Of a stretch of 64,000 bases of DNA, positions 1 to 8,406 are shown piece after piece. The position numbers were made by a program, and so were the translations under genes. Below the pieces are notes generated by a model. That model was not told the DNA's origin and searched no databases. It saw only the letters and a program-made list of their open reading frames with translations. Origin of the DNA: an uncultured Alistipes sp. (GTDB lineage Bacteria; Bacteroidota; Bacteroidia; Bacteroidales; Rikenellaceae); the NCBI RefSeq assembly GCF_902388705.1, contig NZ_CABMQJ010000002.1, positions 118,857 to 182,856 on the forward strand. Reading direction: 5' to 3'. Position 1 is the stretch's first letter. Every line of letters starts with the position of its first letter.

Positions 1-399
1 CATGACGCCGTCGGTTTCGATACCGAAGAGCGTCGTGCGGCCCTGCTCGGCCTCCGTGCGTTTCTGCACGATCACGGTGTGTCTTCCGGTTGCGAGCCCC
101 TCGGCAAGTACCACGGACGACACCGGGCCCTCGGTCGTCGCCTTGCCGTACAGTTCCCCGTCCACGAATACGTTATAGTAATTACGCCCGGTATCCGAAA
201 CGCGCATCGAGCAGGAGCTTCCGTCGAAACAAAAGGTAAAGTGGCTGCCGCTCCAGTCGAACGACAGGCTGCCGTCGACATTCCGGGCGGCTCGCCCCGT
301 GAAACGCACCTTATCCGAATCGGCTTTGCAGAAGTGCGCCCCGGAGGCGCAGGCTCCCGAAAAAGCGAACATGGCCATGACAAAGAGCAGGTGTTTCAT
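1..399 (-). CDS. Carbohydrate esterase family 2-like protein, N-terminal part (3' end outside window)
   Basis: The reading frame starts at the ATG at 399 and runs open through 133 codons to the window edge, so the C-terminal part is missing. It opens with a signal peptide (MKHLLFVMAMFAFSGACA; the Cys at 17 could be a lipobox). The following region, with RFTGRAARN, SFDWSGSHFTFCFDG and YYNVFVDGE, resembles the N-terminal jelly-roll domain of CE2 acetylesterases, which precedes an SGNH hydrolase domain. Only 8 nt separate it from the SGNH gene upstream, so it is the last visible gene of the operon. The substrate cannot be read from this fragment; acetylated glycans are the family norm. The catalytic domain is not in view, so the assignment rests on the N-terminal domain alone. 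Confidence 0.6.
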   Translation of the reverse strand, partial: MKHLLFVMAMFAFSGACASGAHFCKADSDKVRFTGRAARNVDGSLSFDWSGSHFTFCFDGSSCSMRVSDTGRNYYNVFVDGELYGKATTEGPVSSVVLAEGLATGRHTVIVQKRTEAEQGRTTLFGIETDGVM

Positions 400-407
400 C
401 CAGAAAC

Positions 408-1076
408 TTATTTTATGTAGGGTTTAATCTTCCCAATCCACACGGCATAAGCAGCGGCTTTGAGATGGATGCCGTCGAACGTGTACTCGTCGGGCAGCTC
501 CCCGTTGCGCTGCATGTCGCTCCAGATGTCGATAAAGGTCAGGCCGCGGCGTTCGGCCATGGCACGCAGCAAACCGTTGAATTCAACGAAGCGTGCATTC
601 TTGCCTTTCATGAACTTCTCGTTATAAACTTCGTTCAGGGGCAGCAGGCTCTGGATATAGACTTTCGTGCGCGGCGTTTCCCTGGCGATAATATCCAGCA
701 GGCGTTCGTATTGCTGCAGGAGTTTCTCGTTCGAGATTTTCGAGAACAGCAAATCGTTGGCGCCGCCCATGATAAAGATGGCTTTGGGCTGTCCGTCGAC
801 AATCGGCTGCACACGGTTGATCATCCCCGATATGCAGTCGCCGCCGATACCGCGGTTGAGCACGCGTTTGTCCTGGAAATACTCCGACCAGAAACCCCGT
901 TCGGTCAAGCTGTTGCCGAGCATCACGATGTTATGGCGCGTGACCGGCACCAACTCCTCGACATTGCGCTTGGAGCGGTAGTAATCGTTATCGCAGGTCA
1001 GCGTATCGCGCTGTGCCTGTGCCGACGCACCCGTAACAGCCGCGGCGGCCAACAACAGGAGAATGAGTTTTTTCAT
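408..1076 (-). CDS. Exported SGNH/GDSL-type esterase
   Basis: A 222-residue protein with an N-terminal signal peptide (about residues 1-20, ending ASAQA). SGNH blocks are in order: GNSLT with nucleophile Ser56, GIGGD with Gly79, GGAND with Asn107, and DGIHL with Asp201 and His204 as the rest of the triad. This is a complete single-domain hydrolase expected to remove acetyl or other acyl groups from sugars in the periplasm. It sits 10 nt after the FAD oxidoreductase and 8 nt before the CE2-like gene, so two deacylating enzymes lie side by side. An O-acetyl-sialic acid or acetylated-glycan substrate would fit the neighbouring epimerase, but that is inference. Confidence 0.85.
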   Translation of the reverse strand: MKKLILLLLAAAAVTGASAQAQRDTLTCDNDYYRSKRNVEELVPVTRHNIVMLGNSLTERGFWSEYFQDKRVLNRGIGGDCISGMINRVQPIVDGQPKAIFIMGGANDLLFSKISNEKLLQQYERLLDIIARETPRTKVYIQSLLPLNEVYNEKFMKGKNARFVEFNGLLRAMAERRGLTFIDIWSDMQRNGELPDEYTFDGIHLKAAAYAVWIGKIKPYIK

Positions 1077-1086
1077 GGGTTTATCC

Positions 1087-2892
1087 TTATTTTAAGTTTC
1101 CTTCGAAATCGACGTCGCGGTCGAACGGATGCAGCGCAGCATCCGTCATACGGGCCGCCTCGCGCCGGGTTATAGGCCTTGTATCGCTGCTCGCGGCAAT
1201 CGTTCCGCCCGCCTTGCGCAGCAGCTCGGAAGCCGAAGCGGCCGTCAGCAGGGCCGTATCATCGGTCACCTCGACCTGCGGCGCATAGTCGTGCAGGCCG
1301 CGGCTGAATTCACCGACCGAGATTGTACGGTCGGGATAGAACCACGACCGGTTTGCCCATTGGAACGGTTCGCCCGTCATGCGCAGAATACCCGTCGCGG
1401 CGATGCGCTGCAACACCTCGAAATCGGGATCGTCGGGTTTCACGTCATACAGCGGTGCAATATAGGCTTTCTGCGCCAGCAGGGCGGCCTGCAACCTGCG
1501 CACCGGAATCTCGCGCGGCGCACAGCCCTGTTTGGCGGCCAGCGCCGCGAGTGTGCCTGCCGCCTGCCCCGTAAGCAGGACGACGGGCTGCAGGCGCGTC
1601 GATCCGTTGATGAGGTTCGAAACAGATATGGCCTTGTCCGACACAATGAGGTTCTCGGTTCGGGCCGGAATCATCACCCCGGCCGGAATGCTGAACGACG
1701 GCACCGGAGGGAAAGGAATCTTCCCGATTTCCGGACGGCAGTCATGGTGATGGTCGACAGGGTAGTCGCCGACCGATATGCCCGTGCGGTATAGCGCCGC
1801 CGGACGGTCGTAACGCGCCGTTACATCGTCGAGCGTCATCCGAATCACTCCGTCCAGGCGCCGGCCCTCGCGGTGGTAGGGCAGGCAGGCCAGCCCGTCC
1901 GCCGTGGGAAACTCATCGTCGGCAATCCCCAGATTGCGGAATCCCAGCTCGTGCTGGATGTAATAGACGAACCGCAGGGTCTTTTCGCGGGCGGGACGCA
2001 ACGCCGCGTCACGCTCGGCATAAGGCAGTCCGACCACATTCAGGTAGACGTCGTTGCCGTTGACCGGCCAGTTGATCATGTATTTACCGTTGGGCAGGCG
2101 CCCATAATTGAGCATCACCTCGGCCGATATGGGCTTGCCTTCAGCCGTCTGGCAGCTGTGTGCGAACTCCGCCGGGTCGTAACCTGCAGGTCGCGGTATG
2201 GTCTTGTCGGCGCCTTTGCCGTAATCCTTGAGGATAGCCACGAATGTCAGGTCCTGCACGATATCGTTCGCCTGTTCCGGAGCCAGCGCCTCACCCGTAT
2301 CGGCACGTGCGTCCATACCCAAACGATAGGAGGTGCCGCTCAACGGCAGCGCGTCGCCCAAGTCGGTGGCATCGATGGTGACGCGGGCCGAAACATCGAG
2401 TCTGCCGCCCGTCTCGTCGACGAACCGTGCGCCCGTTACCTGCCGACCGCGCTTATACACTTCGACGAGCCGGTATCCGTGGCGGACTTCGAGCAGCGGC
2501 TCGGCCGCCGCCATGGCTTTGAATACGCTGTCGGCCACATGCGGCTCGAAAAGCGTGTTGCTCACCCAGCCCGTGGCTACGGCGTTCGCACCGCCGTAGT
2601 GCCTGCGTATCGCTTCGCGGAACTCGTTCCACAGCCCGGACGGCATCTGGTGGTTGCCGTCAATGGCCGCCACCCCCTGCGCCGAGATCATTCCCCCGAG
2701 CATGGGCGTGGGTTCGACCACGAGCGTGGCGGCTCCCTCACATGCCGAGGCGATGGCCGCCGCCGTTCCCGACGTCGTGCCGCCGATAACCAGTACGTCG
2801 ACCGTACAGCGTGTCTTACTGCCACACGCCGGACATGCAAGCCCGAGCGAGGCAGCCAACACGACGGACAGTATGAATCCTGTGCGTATCAT
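1087..2892 (-). CDS. Exported FAD-dependent oxidoreductase (FAD_oxidored family)
   Basis: A 601-residue protein with a signal peptide of about 18 residues; a Cys at 20 or 23 could be lipidated. The FAD-binding Rossmann motif follows at once (DVLVIGGTTSGTAAAIASA, about residues 31-49). The long C-terminal region with PARTENLIVSDKAISVS and LLTGQAAGTLAALAA is typical of the large Bacteroidetes FAD-dependent oxidoreductases found in polysaccharide-utilisation operons. The biochemical reaction of this family is mostly unknown; oxidation of a sugar or a sugar-linked group is the usual guess. It is 75 nt downstream of the epimerase and 10 nt upstream of the SGNH esterase, on the same strand. Confidence 0.8.
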   Translation of the reverse strand: MIRTGFILSVVLAASLGLACPACGSKTRCTVDVLVIGGTTSGTAAAIASACEGAATLVVEPTPMLGGMISAQGVAAIDGNHQMPSGLWNEFREAIRRHYGGANAVATGWVSNTLFEPHVADSVFKAMAAAEPLLEVRHGYRLVEVYKRGRQVTGARFVDETGGRLDVSARVTIDATDLGDALPLSGTSYRLGMDARADTGEALAPEQANDIVQDLTFVAILKDYGKGADKTIPRPAGYDPAEFAHSCQTAEGKPISAEVMLNYGRLPNGKYMINWPVNGNDVYLNVVGLPYAERDAALRPAREKTLRFVYYIQHELGFRNLGIADDEFPTADGLACLPYHREGRRLDGVIRMTLDDVTARYDRPAALYRTGISVGDYPVDHHHDCRPEIGKIPFPPVPSFSIPAGVMIPARTENLIVSDKAISVSNLINGSTRLQPVVLLTGQAAGTLAALAAKQGCAPREIPVRRLQAALLAQKAYIAPLYDVKPDDPDFEVLQRIAATGILRMTGEPFQWANRSWFYPDRTISVGEFSRGLHDYAPQVEVTDDTALLTAASASELLRKAGGTIAASSDTRPITRREAARMTDAALHPFDRDVDFEGNLK

Positions 2893-2967
2893 GTTTGGTT
2901 TCTACGTTTTATGCAAGTTTCACGGCACGTTTCCGGGCCGCAGGCAGTTATCCGGCGTGCCGGCCGT

Positions 2968-4134
2968 CTATTTGCACTGTTCCAGTATCTGCCATATCTG
3001 GTACAGGCCGCGCGGAACGTGGAAGCAGCCTTTCCATTTACCCCCCTTGAGCGTAAGCAGCGTTTCGCCGCGGCGGTTGAGATAACCGAACCATTCGGGA
3101 TATTTCGGGTCTTTGAAGTGCGTCCACATGTAGTCGTGCAGTTTCTGGAACCACGCGAGGCACTCTTTGTTGCCCGTCAGCTGGTAGGCCTTAATCATCG
3201 TAATCGCCGATTCGATATGCACCCACCACAGTTTCTGATCCCATTCGAGCTGCTGCTGGGGACGACCCAGGCGATCCATGAAATAGAAAATACCGCCGTA
3301 TTGCTTGTCCCAGCCATATTCGATGGTCGACAAGGCAATCTTCACGGCCTTGTCGATAAGGTCGGGACGGTGGAGCCGTTTGCCCAAATCCATGATAAAC
3401 CACATCGCCTCGAGCGAATGGCCCGGATTGATCGAGCGCCCCTCGAACGAATCGACCAGCGAGTTATCCGCGGCCGAAACATTCTCGACGATAAGCCCCA
3501 GATCTTTCTGGTAAAACACCTCCATCACTTCGTGCAGGCAGGTTTCAATCGTTTCGTCGATGAGTTTGCGGTCGATGAGCTGCTCGATTTCGAGCGTGAG
3601 GTTACACAGAATCATCGGCAGCGCGAAATCCTTGATCGGACGCGTTCCGGGATGCCCCTTACACCATTTGCCCTTGGGATGCTGACGCTTTTCCAACACG
3701 CGGTCGAACGTCTTTTTGGCAATGTCGGCGTACTCCTTGTTCCCCGAGGCGACAGCCAGCTGCGCGAAAGCCATCGTGGCAAACGTATAGGAGAAGATAT
3801 TGTAGGGATCGATGAGCGGCTGTCCGTCACGCGTGAGCGAGAAATACCAGTTGTAGTCGCCGTCGTGTCCGTATTTTTTCAGGAATTCGCCTCCCTGCAC
3901 GGCACATTCCAGCCACTCTTTACGCGGCTCTACCTTGTTGTAGAGCATCGAAAAAAGCCATACTTCGCGCCCCTGGAGCCAGACGAACTTGTCCGTGTCG
4001 TAGACACTGCCGTCCCGCTCGAGGCAGGAGAAGTAACCTCCGTATTGTTTGTCCTGGGAATGTTCCAACCAAAACGGCAGGACGCTGTCCAACAGTTCCG
4101 ACTTATATTTGCCAGCCAGTTCTTGAAAATTCAT
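2968..4134 (-). CDS. N-acylglucosamine 2-epimerase (AGE/RENBP-type)
   Basis: A 388-residue cytosolic protein of the usual family length, an (alpha/alpha)6 barrel. Family features seen are LQGREVWLFS near residue 54, NPGHSLEAMWF, WWVHIESAI and, near the C-terminus, KGCFHVPRGLY. The FHVPR element matches animal renin-binding protein/AGE more than cellobiose 2-epimerase, so interconversion of N-acetylmannosamine and N-acetylglucosamine is the best guess. In Bacteroidetes such epimerases usually work after a neuraminate lyase in sialic acid catabolism. No lyase is visible in this window. The neighbours are a sugar porter (50 nt upstream) and the FAD oxidoreductase (75 nt downstream). Confidence 0.82.
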   Translation of the reverse strand: MNFQELAGKYKSELLDSVLPFWLEHSQDKQYGGYFSCLERDGSVYDTDKFVWLQGREVWLFSMLYNKVEPRKEWLECAVQGGEFLKKYGHDGDYNWYFSLTRDGQPLIDPYNIFSYTFATMAFAQLAVASGNKEYADIAKKTFDRVLEKRQHPKGKWCKGHPGTRPIKDFALPMILCNLTLEIEQLIDRKLIDETIETCLHEVMEVFYQKDLGLIVENVSAADNSLVDSFEGRSINPGHSLEAMWFIMDLGKRLHRPDLIDKAVKIALSTIEYGWDKQYGGIFYFMDRLGRPQQQLEWDQKLWWVHIESAITMIKAYQLTGNKECLAWFQKLHDYMWTHFKDPKYPEWFGYLNRRGETLLTLKGGKWKGCFHVPRGLYQIWQILEQCK

Positions 4135-4184
4135 GATATCGTATATTAGTTTAGTCTATGAAGTTAAATCCCATGCAATGCCCG

Positions 4185-5591
4185 TTACGCGTCTTTCTGC
4201 CAGTATTTCTCGATTTCCTCGAGCGAACGTCCCGTAGTTTCGGGCACGGCACGCCAGATAATCAATATATAAGGTACGCACATCGCCGCGAACAGGAAAA
4301 ACGTGCCGGCAGGCGTAAGGTTCTCGAGCATCCATGGCGTCAATTGTCCGATCAGGTACGTACCGACCCACAGCGCGAGTCCAGCGATCGACATCGCGAG
4401 TCCGCGGACGCGGGTAGGGTACATCTCCGACAGCAGCACCCATACAACGGCGCAAATCGACACGGCACAGAAAAAGATATACGCCAGGAAGAATACCAGC
4501 AGGAATACATTGGACAGGCCCCAAGCAGCGCCCCACAGGAAATAGATGCCGATGCACAACAGCGACAGAATCATTCCCGACACGCCCCAGTAAACCAGTT
4601 GCTTGCGTCCCACACGGTCGATAATCACCAGTGCCAGCACGGAGGTAAGCATGTTGACAACTCCGACGAGCACCTGCGAGAAGAGCGAATCGCCGCTCGA
4701 AAGGCCCGCATTCTCGAAAATCGTCGGGCCGTAGTACAGCACGGCGTTTACGCCCATGAACTGCCCCAGGATGGCAATGAAGACCCCGATTACGACCGCC
4801 TTGCGGATACCCGGGGCAAACAGCATGCGCCACTCCGACTGCGAAGCGGCTGCCGCCGTACCGCGCACGGCGGCAATTTCCCCGTCGGCGAGTTCCGGCG
4901 AGCGGTAAATACGCTCCAGCACGACGTGCGCACGCGCATCGCGTCCCCGCAGGACGAGCCAGCGCGGACTTTCGGGGATGAAGAATATGACGATGAAAAA
5001 CAGCAGGGCAGGCAGCGTTTCGGCCCCGAACATGCCGCGCCACATCTCCGTAATCCAGATTTTCTGCATCAGCGCCGAGGAGTACACAGCCGTTTCGGCC
5101 GATTTGAGTATCTGGAAATTCACGAGATAGGCAGCCAGAAACCCGACCGTGATGGCCAACTGGTAGAGCGACACGAGCGCCCCGCGCCAACGGGCGACGG
5201 CCACCTCCGAAATATACATCGGCGATACAATCGACACCACGCCGATACCGATGCCGCCGACAATGCGGTAGGCGACCAACTGGGTGAAATCGGCACATAC
5301 GGCGCAGCCTACGGCCGACACGGTGAACAGCACGGCGGAGAGGAGCATCGTCAGCTTGCGTCCGAAGCGGTCGCTCAAGACGCCCGCGACCGCAACGCCG
5401 CCGATAGAGCCGATAAGCGCGCATCCGACGAACCACCCCTGCTGCATGGCGTCGAGCCCGAACTGGGTGGCTACGCCGCTCACCGTACCCGAAATGACGG
5501 CCGTGTCGTAACCGAACAAAATCCCGCCTATGGCGGCTACCAAGGAGAGAAATGCCACGTAGCCGGTGTTCGTAGTCTGTGTTTTTTTCAT
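4185..5591 (-). CDS. MFS sugar porter (sugar:H+ symporter)
   Basis: A 468-residue polytopic protein with about twelve membrane segments. Sugar-porter signatures are GYDTAVISG in TM1, DRFGRK after TM2, GGIGIGVVSIVSPMYISE in TM4, PESPRWL before the central loop, DRVGRK in the second half and PETTGRSLEEIE at the C-terminus. It resembles the XylE/GlcP branch rather than the NanT sialic acid transporters. The upstream DUF4434 gene ends 3 nt before it, so the two are translationally close. It probably brings a mono- or small oligosaccharide across the inner membrane for the cytosolic epimerase. The exact sugar cannot be deduced from sequence. Confidence 0.9.
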   Translation of the reverse strand: MKKTQTTNTGYVAFLSLVAAIGGILFGYDTAVISGTVSGVATQFGLDAMQQGWFVGCALIGSIGGVAVAGVLSDRFGRKLTMLLSAVLFTVSAVGCAVCADFTQLVAYRIVGGIGIGVVSIVSPMYISEVAVARWRGALVSLYQLAITVGFLAAYLVNFQILKSAETAVYSSALMQKIWITEMWRGMFGAETLPALLFFIVIFFIPESPRWLVLRGRDARAHVVLERIYRSPELADGEIAAVRGTAAAASQSEWRMLFAPGIRKAVVIGVFIAILGQFMGVNAVLYYGPTIFENAGLSSGDSLFSQVLVGVVNMLTSVLALVIIDRVGRKQLVYWGVSGMILSLLCIGIYFLWGAAWGLSNVFLLVFFLAYIFFCAVSICAVVWVLLSEMYPTRVRGLAMSIAGLALWVGTYLIGQLTPWMLENLTPAGTFFLFAAMCVPYILIIWRAVPETTGRSLEEIEKYWQKDA

Positions 5592-5594
5592 AGG

Positions 5595-6698
5595 CTACCT
5601 GATATTGAAGTATTCTTTATAACGGTCGTAGAGATGCCCGGCCTGCAGATAAGCCGACTGGGGGCTCATGAAATGCGAAAATTCGAAGGTGATGGCCTTG
5701 TCGTAACCGGCGCGTTTGGCGGCTTCGAGTTTCAGGCGCAGTTTGTCGAACTTGATGGGCAGGAACTTGATGGGCATGTCGCGGTCGAACGACTCGGCAT
5801 TGGTCCAGCACTGCATGCCGTAGCGGTCGGCGAGTTTCTTGTTGACCGTAAAGAACGCATCCAGTTCGTCGTAATCGATATGCCCGTCCTGAAATGCACA
5901 GGCGTCGACCACGTCGTGTATGCCGTCGAATATCTCGTCCCATTCGCGCTCGTGCTGCTCGACCGACACGGCCTGCTCCTTGGTCAGTTTGCTGCCGCTG
6001 GCCATCACGGCCTTCTTGCCGTCGATCCACGGCGATATGAACGTCGGCAGTCCGCCCGACACCTCCTTGCACTGCTTGCCCAGGGCATGGAACGCCCCGA
6101 TGGCTCCTTTGGTGGCGCGGCTGATTTCACCGCTCAAATACCAGCCGCCGAAACTCTTGTATTTGCGGCCGTAAATGTTCCAGACCTCCTCGATCACATA
6201 TTTATTATGCTCGATTTCGCTCGACATGTCGCCCGTATCCCAGTATTTGCCCGAATCGTAGAGGCCGAAATAAAATTTCATCCCGTATTTTTCAGCCAGC
6301 CGCAGGAACAAATCGACCAAATCGACCGACGGCATATAGCACCCCTGCTTCAGCAAGTGGGGCGACGGGTAGGTAATGAACTTGCGGTAACCCGATCGGA
6401 TTTCGATTACGGTATCGATGCCGATGGCCTTCATATGGCGGAAGTCGGCGTCCCACTCCTTTTCGCCCCAATTCTGGTGGGGGATATCATGCGAAATCTC
6501 ATCGAGGAACGTGCCCGAGATACGCAGCCCATTCTCCCGGGGAACCAGCAGGGGGCTTCGTCCCGGCGGGGCGGCAGCCGCTTCCGATTCCGCGGCAGCG
6601 ATATTCGAAGCCGCTTTGACCACCCCGGGAACGGCGACGGTGGAAGCAGCGGCGACAGCTATTTTTTTTAGAAAATTCCTTCGGTTAGAAGTTTTCAT
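5595..6698 (-). CDS. DUF4434-family exported protein with twin-arginine signal
   Basis: First gene of the operon. A twin-arginine leader (SNRRNFLKK then an Ala-rich hydrophobic stretch) is followed by a roughly 310-residue domain resembling DUF4434, a presumed TIM-barrel glycosidase-like family. Supporting pieces are ISGTFLDEISHDIPHQNW, FGLYDSGKYWD and GGWYLSGEISR. I start it at 6698 so that it begins MKTSNRR; an ATG at 6710 would add four residues. The family has no firm biochemical activity. Export by the Tat pathway suggests that it folds, perhaps with a cofactor, before crossing the membrane. It probably acts on a periplasmic glycan linked to the downstream porter and esterases. Confidence 0.78.
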   Translation of the reverse strand: MKTSNRRNFLKKIAVAAASTVAVPGVVKAASNIAAAESEAAAAPPGRSPLLVPRENGLRISGTFLDEISHDIPHQNWGEKEWDADFRHMKAIGIDTVIEIRSGYRKFITYPSPHLLKQGCYMPSVDLVDLFLRLAEKYGMKFYFGLYDSGKYWDTGDMSSEIEHNKYVIEEVWNIYGRKYKSFGGWYLSGEISRATKGAIGAFHALGKQCKEVSGGLPTFISPWIDGKKAVMASGSKLTKEQAVSVEQHEREWDEIFDGIHDVVDACAFQDGHIDYDELDAFFTVNKKLADRYGMQCWTNAESFDRDMPIKFLPIKFDKLRLKLEAAKRAGYDKAITFEFSHFMSPQSAYLQAGHLYDRYKEYFNIR

Positions 6699-6732
6699 AT
6701 CGGGCTGCATTTTATAGTTCGCATAAAATAAA

Positions 6733-6777
6733 GTAAATTTTATTGTTTTTCAATGCAAATATAATAAATAAATTTAC
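6733..6777 (-). promoter_or_regulatory. Promoter of the sugar operon inside an inverted repeat
   Basis: Read on the minus strand, TATATTTG (6756-6763) matches the Bacteroidetes -7 box and lies about 58 nt before the DUF4434 start. A perfect 8-bp inverted repeat, GTAAATTT at 6733-6740 and AAATTTAC at 6770-6777, brackets it symmetrically. That is a suitable operator layout for the adjacent ROK regulator, though no binding has been shown and the region is AT-rich. I see no clear -33 box. Confidence 0.5.
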
Positions 6778-6866
6778 AATGAAATAATATTATAGCTTTT
6801 TTTATTCGAAATTACCAAAAATAATCACGGTACGGCTTCAAATCGCATCTAAGGAGTGCCAAAATA

Positions 6867-6894
6867 AAAAAGTCCGTACGAATACGGACTTTTT
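6867..6894 (-). terminator. Intrinsic terminator after the ROK gene
   Basis: A 12-bp perfect stem (AAAAAGTCCGTA paired with TACGGACTTTTT, loop CGAA) lies 26 nt beyond the stop of the ROK gene. Its A/T ends give U-tracts in both directions. It separates the regulator from the downstream sugar operon, which has its own promoter. Confidence 0.85.
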
Positions 6895-6919
6895 ATCTGA
6901 CAGGCGAATCAGAACGCAA

Positions 6920-8128
6920 CTACATCAATCCCAGCATTTTGCTGCGGCTCAACATGCAGGCGCCCACGGCACCGGCCTTTTCGCCCAGTTTACTCAATTT
7001 AATCGTGGTGTCCTTGTTGACGAGCTGCAACGAATATTTGTTGATAGCGCTCTTCAGCGGCAGCATGATGTAATCCTTGGCCACCGCCAGCGTCCCGCCC
7101 AGGACAATCAGGTCGGGATTGAACAGGTTGATAAGTCCCGCGAGGGCTTTGCCGAGCGTATGCCCGACATTCTCCATCACTTCGATGGCAAGCACATCCT
7201 CCTGTCCCAGCGCATCGAGAATATCGTCCAGGGTAATTTTGTCGCCGCGGTTGTATTTGTCCGAAAGCATCGAAACGCGGTTCTGCGCCAGTTTATCCAT
7301 GAATATCCGGTATACGGCAGAGCCCGAGGCGCCGGTTTCGAGGCACCCGCGTTTGCCGCAGCGGCATATCACCTCGTTGTCCAGCAGGGGAAAATGGCCG
7401 AATTCACCCGAGAACCCGGATTTGCCGTAAAACAGTTTGCGGTCGACGACCACGCCGACACCCAAACCCCAGCTCGCATTGACGAATATCATCGTACTCT
7501 CGTTATTGCCGACACCGCACATATATTCCCCGTAGGTCATCGCGCGGGTGTCGTTCTCGACATATACCTTGCAGCCCAGGCGCTGTTCCAGCAACATCGA
7601 GAGCGGCTGCTCCTCGACGAAGAAGTAGCTGTAACTGTATCCCGTCCGCGAATTGACACGCCCCGAGAGGTTGATGCCGATGGAAAGGATTTTCTTGTGG
7701 TCGATTTTACTCTTTGCGATGAACCCGTTTACGGCTTCGCACAGCCGGTCGAGCGACTGCACCGAATTCTCCATGACGAACGGCACGGAGTCGCGCATGT
7801 CGACCACCTGTCCCTTGAAGTTAATCACCGCCATGGTGATGATGTCTTTCTTGATGTCGACCCCGACGAAGTATCCCGCATAGGGATTCAATCCGTAAAT
7901 ATTGGGCCTGCGTCCCCCGGCCGTCCCCTGTTTGCCGAAGTCGTGCACGAAACCGTCTTCGATAAGCTCGGTAACGAGTTTGGTAATCGTCGGAACGGAC
8001 AGGTTCATTTCGTGGCTCAAATCGGTAATACTGAAATCGCCGCCCGTTATATAATGTCCTATCAGTTGCCGTTTCAGCAGGGCGGTTTTGTTACCTTCCT
8101 CTGCCTGTCCCAAGAATGAATCGACCAT
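6920..8128 (-). CDS. ROK-family transcriptional regulator
   Basis: A 402-residue protein with an N-terminal winged helix (about residues 15-70, including SITDLSHEMNLSVPTITKLV) followed by a ROK sugar-kinase-like domain. The zinc-binding motif CRCGKRGCLE and the late glycine motif IVLGGTLAV are present. ROK repressors lose DNA binding when they bind a sugar or sugar phosphate. The start is set at 8128 because a -7 box (8165-8172) overlaps the only longer start, a TTG at 8167. Its position just upstream of the sugar operon and in the same direction suggests that it controls that operon. The inducer, perhaps an amino-sugar derivative, is inferred from context only. Confidence 0.88.
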   Translation of the reverse strand: MVDSFLGQAEEGNKTALLKRQLIGHYITGGDFSITDLSHEMNLSVPTITKLVTELIEDGFVHDFGKQGTAGGRRPNIYGLNPYAGYFVGVDIKKDIITMAVINFKGQVVDMRDSVPFVMENSVQSLDRLCEAVNGFIAKSKIDHKKILSIGINLSGRVNSRTGYSYSYFFVEEQPLSMLLEQRLGCKVYVENDTRAMTYGEYMCGVGNNESTMIFVNASWGLGVGVVVDRKLFYGKSGFSGEFGHFPLLDNEVICRCGKRGCLETGASGSAVYRIFMDKLAQNRVSMLSDKYNRGDKITLDDILDALGQEDVLAIEVMENVGHTLGKALAGLINLFNPDLIVLGGTLAVAKDYIMLPLKSAINKYSLQLVNKDTTIKLSKLGEKAGAVGACMLSRSKMLGLM

Positions 8129-8164
8129 AATTACAAATAATGACTGGTATGATGAATTGTTGGA

Positions 8165-8172
8165 CAAAGATA
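8165..8172 (-). promoter_or_regulatory. -7 box of the ROK gene promoter
   Basis: TATCTTTG on the minus strand fits TAnnTTTG and lies 37 nt before the ATG at 8128. A TTG 17 nt further upstream (8190-8192) may serve as the -33 element. Its place rules out translation from the TTG at 8167. Confidence 0.6.
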
Positions 8173-8343
8173 ATAATTTTTACTATAAACAAGACATTTT
8201 CAACGGTATTTGGCAATTCGCACCGCGCAAAATAAATAATTACGGGACATGCCGGAAAACAATAAATTTTATTTTTTATCACATCACCCACATTTTACCG
8301 GCCGCGACACCGCGCAGGGCGGGTGCGGACAGCACAGAAAAGA

Positions 8344-8371
8344 GGGAACCCGGCACCCGGGCCGGACTCCC
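8344..8371 (-). terminator. Terminator of the exporter operon
   Basis: On the minus strand GGGA-CCGGC pairs with GCCGG-TCCC, followed by TCTTTTCTG. It lies about 35 nt past the stop of the last TetR gene. The rest of 8129-8406 holds the ROK promoter and nothing else I recognise. Confidence 0.6.
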
Positions 8372-8406
8372 TTTACGGGGCTTTTTTATTCACAAACAGC
8401 TTTGGG

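Noticed and set aside
1873..4149. A 758-codon plus-strand frame opposite the epimerase and FAD genes
   Set aside because: Runs across two real genes and their gap, with no start signal or family likeness.
8129..8167. TTG start giving a 13-residue longer ROK regulator
   Set aside because: It overlaps the -7 box TATCTTTG, so it would lie upstream of the expected transcript start.
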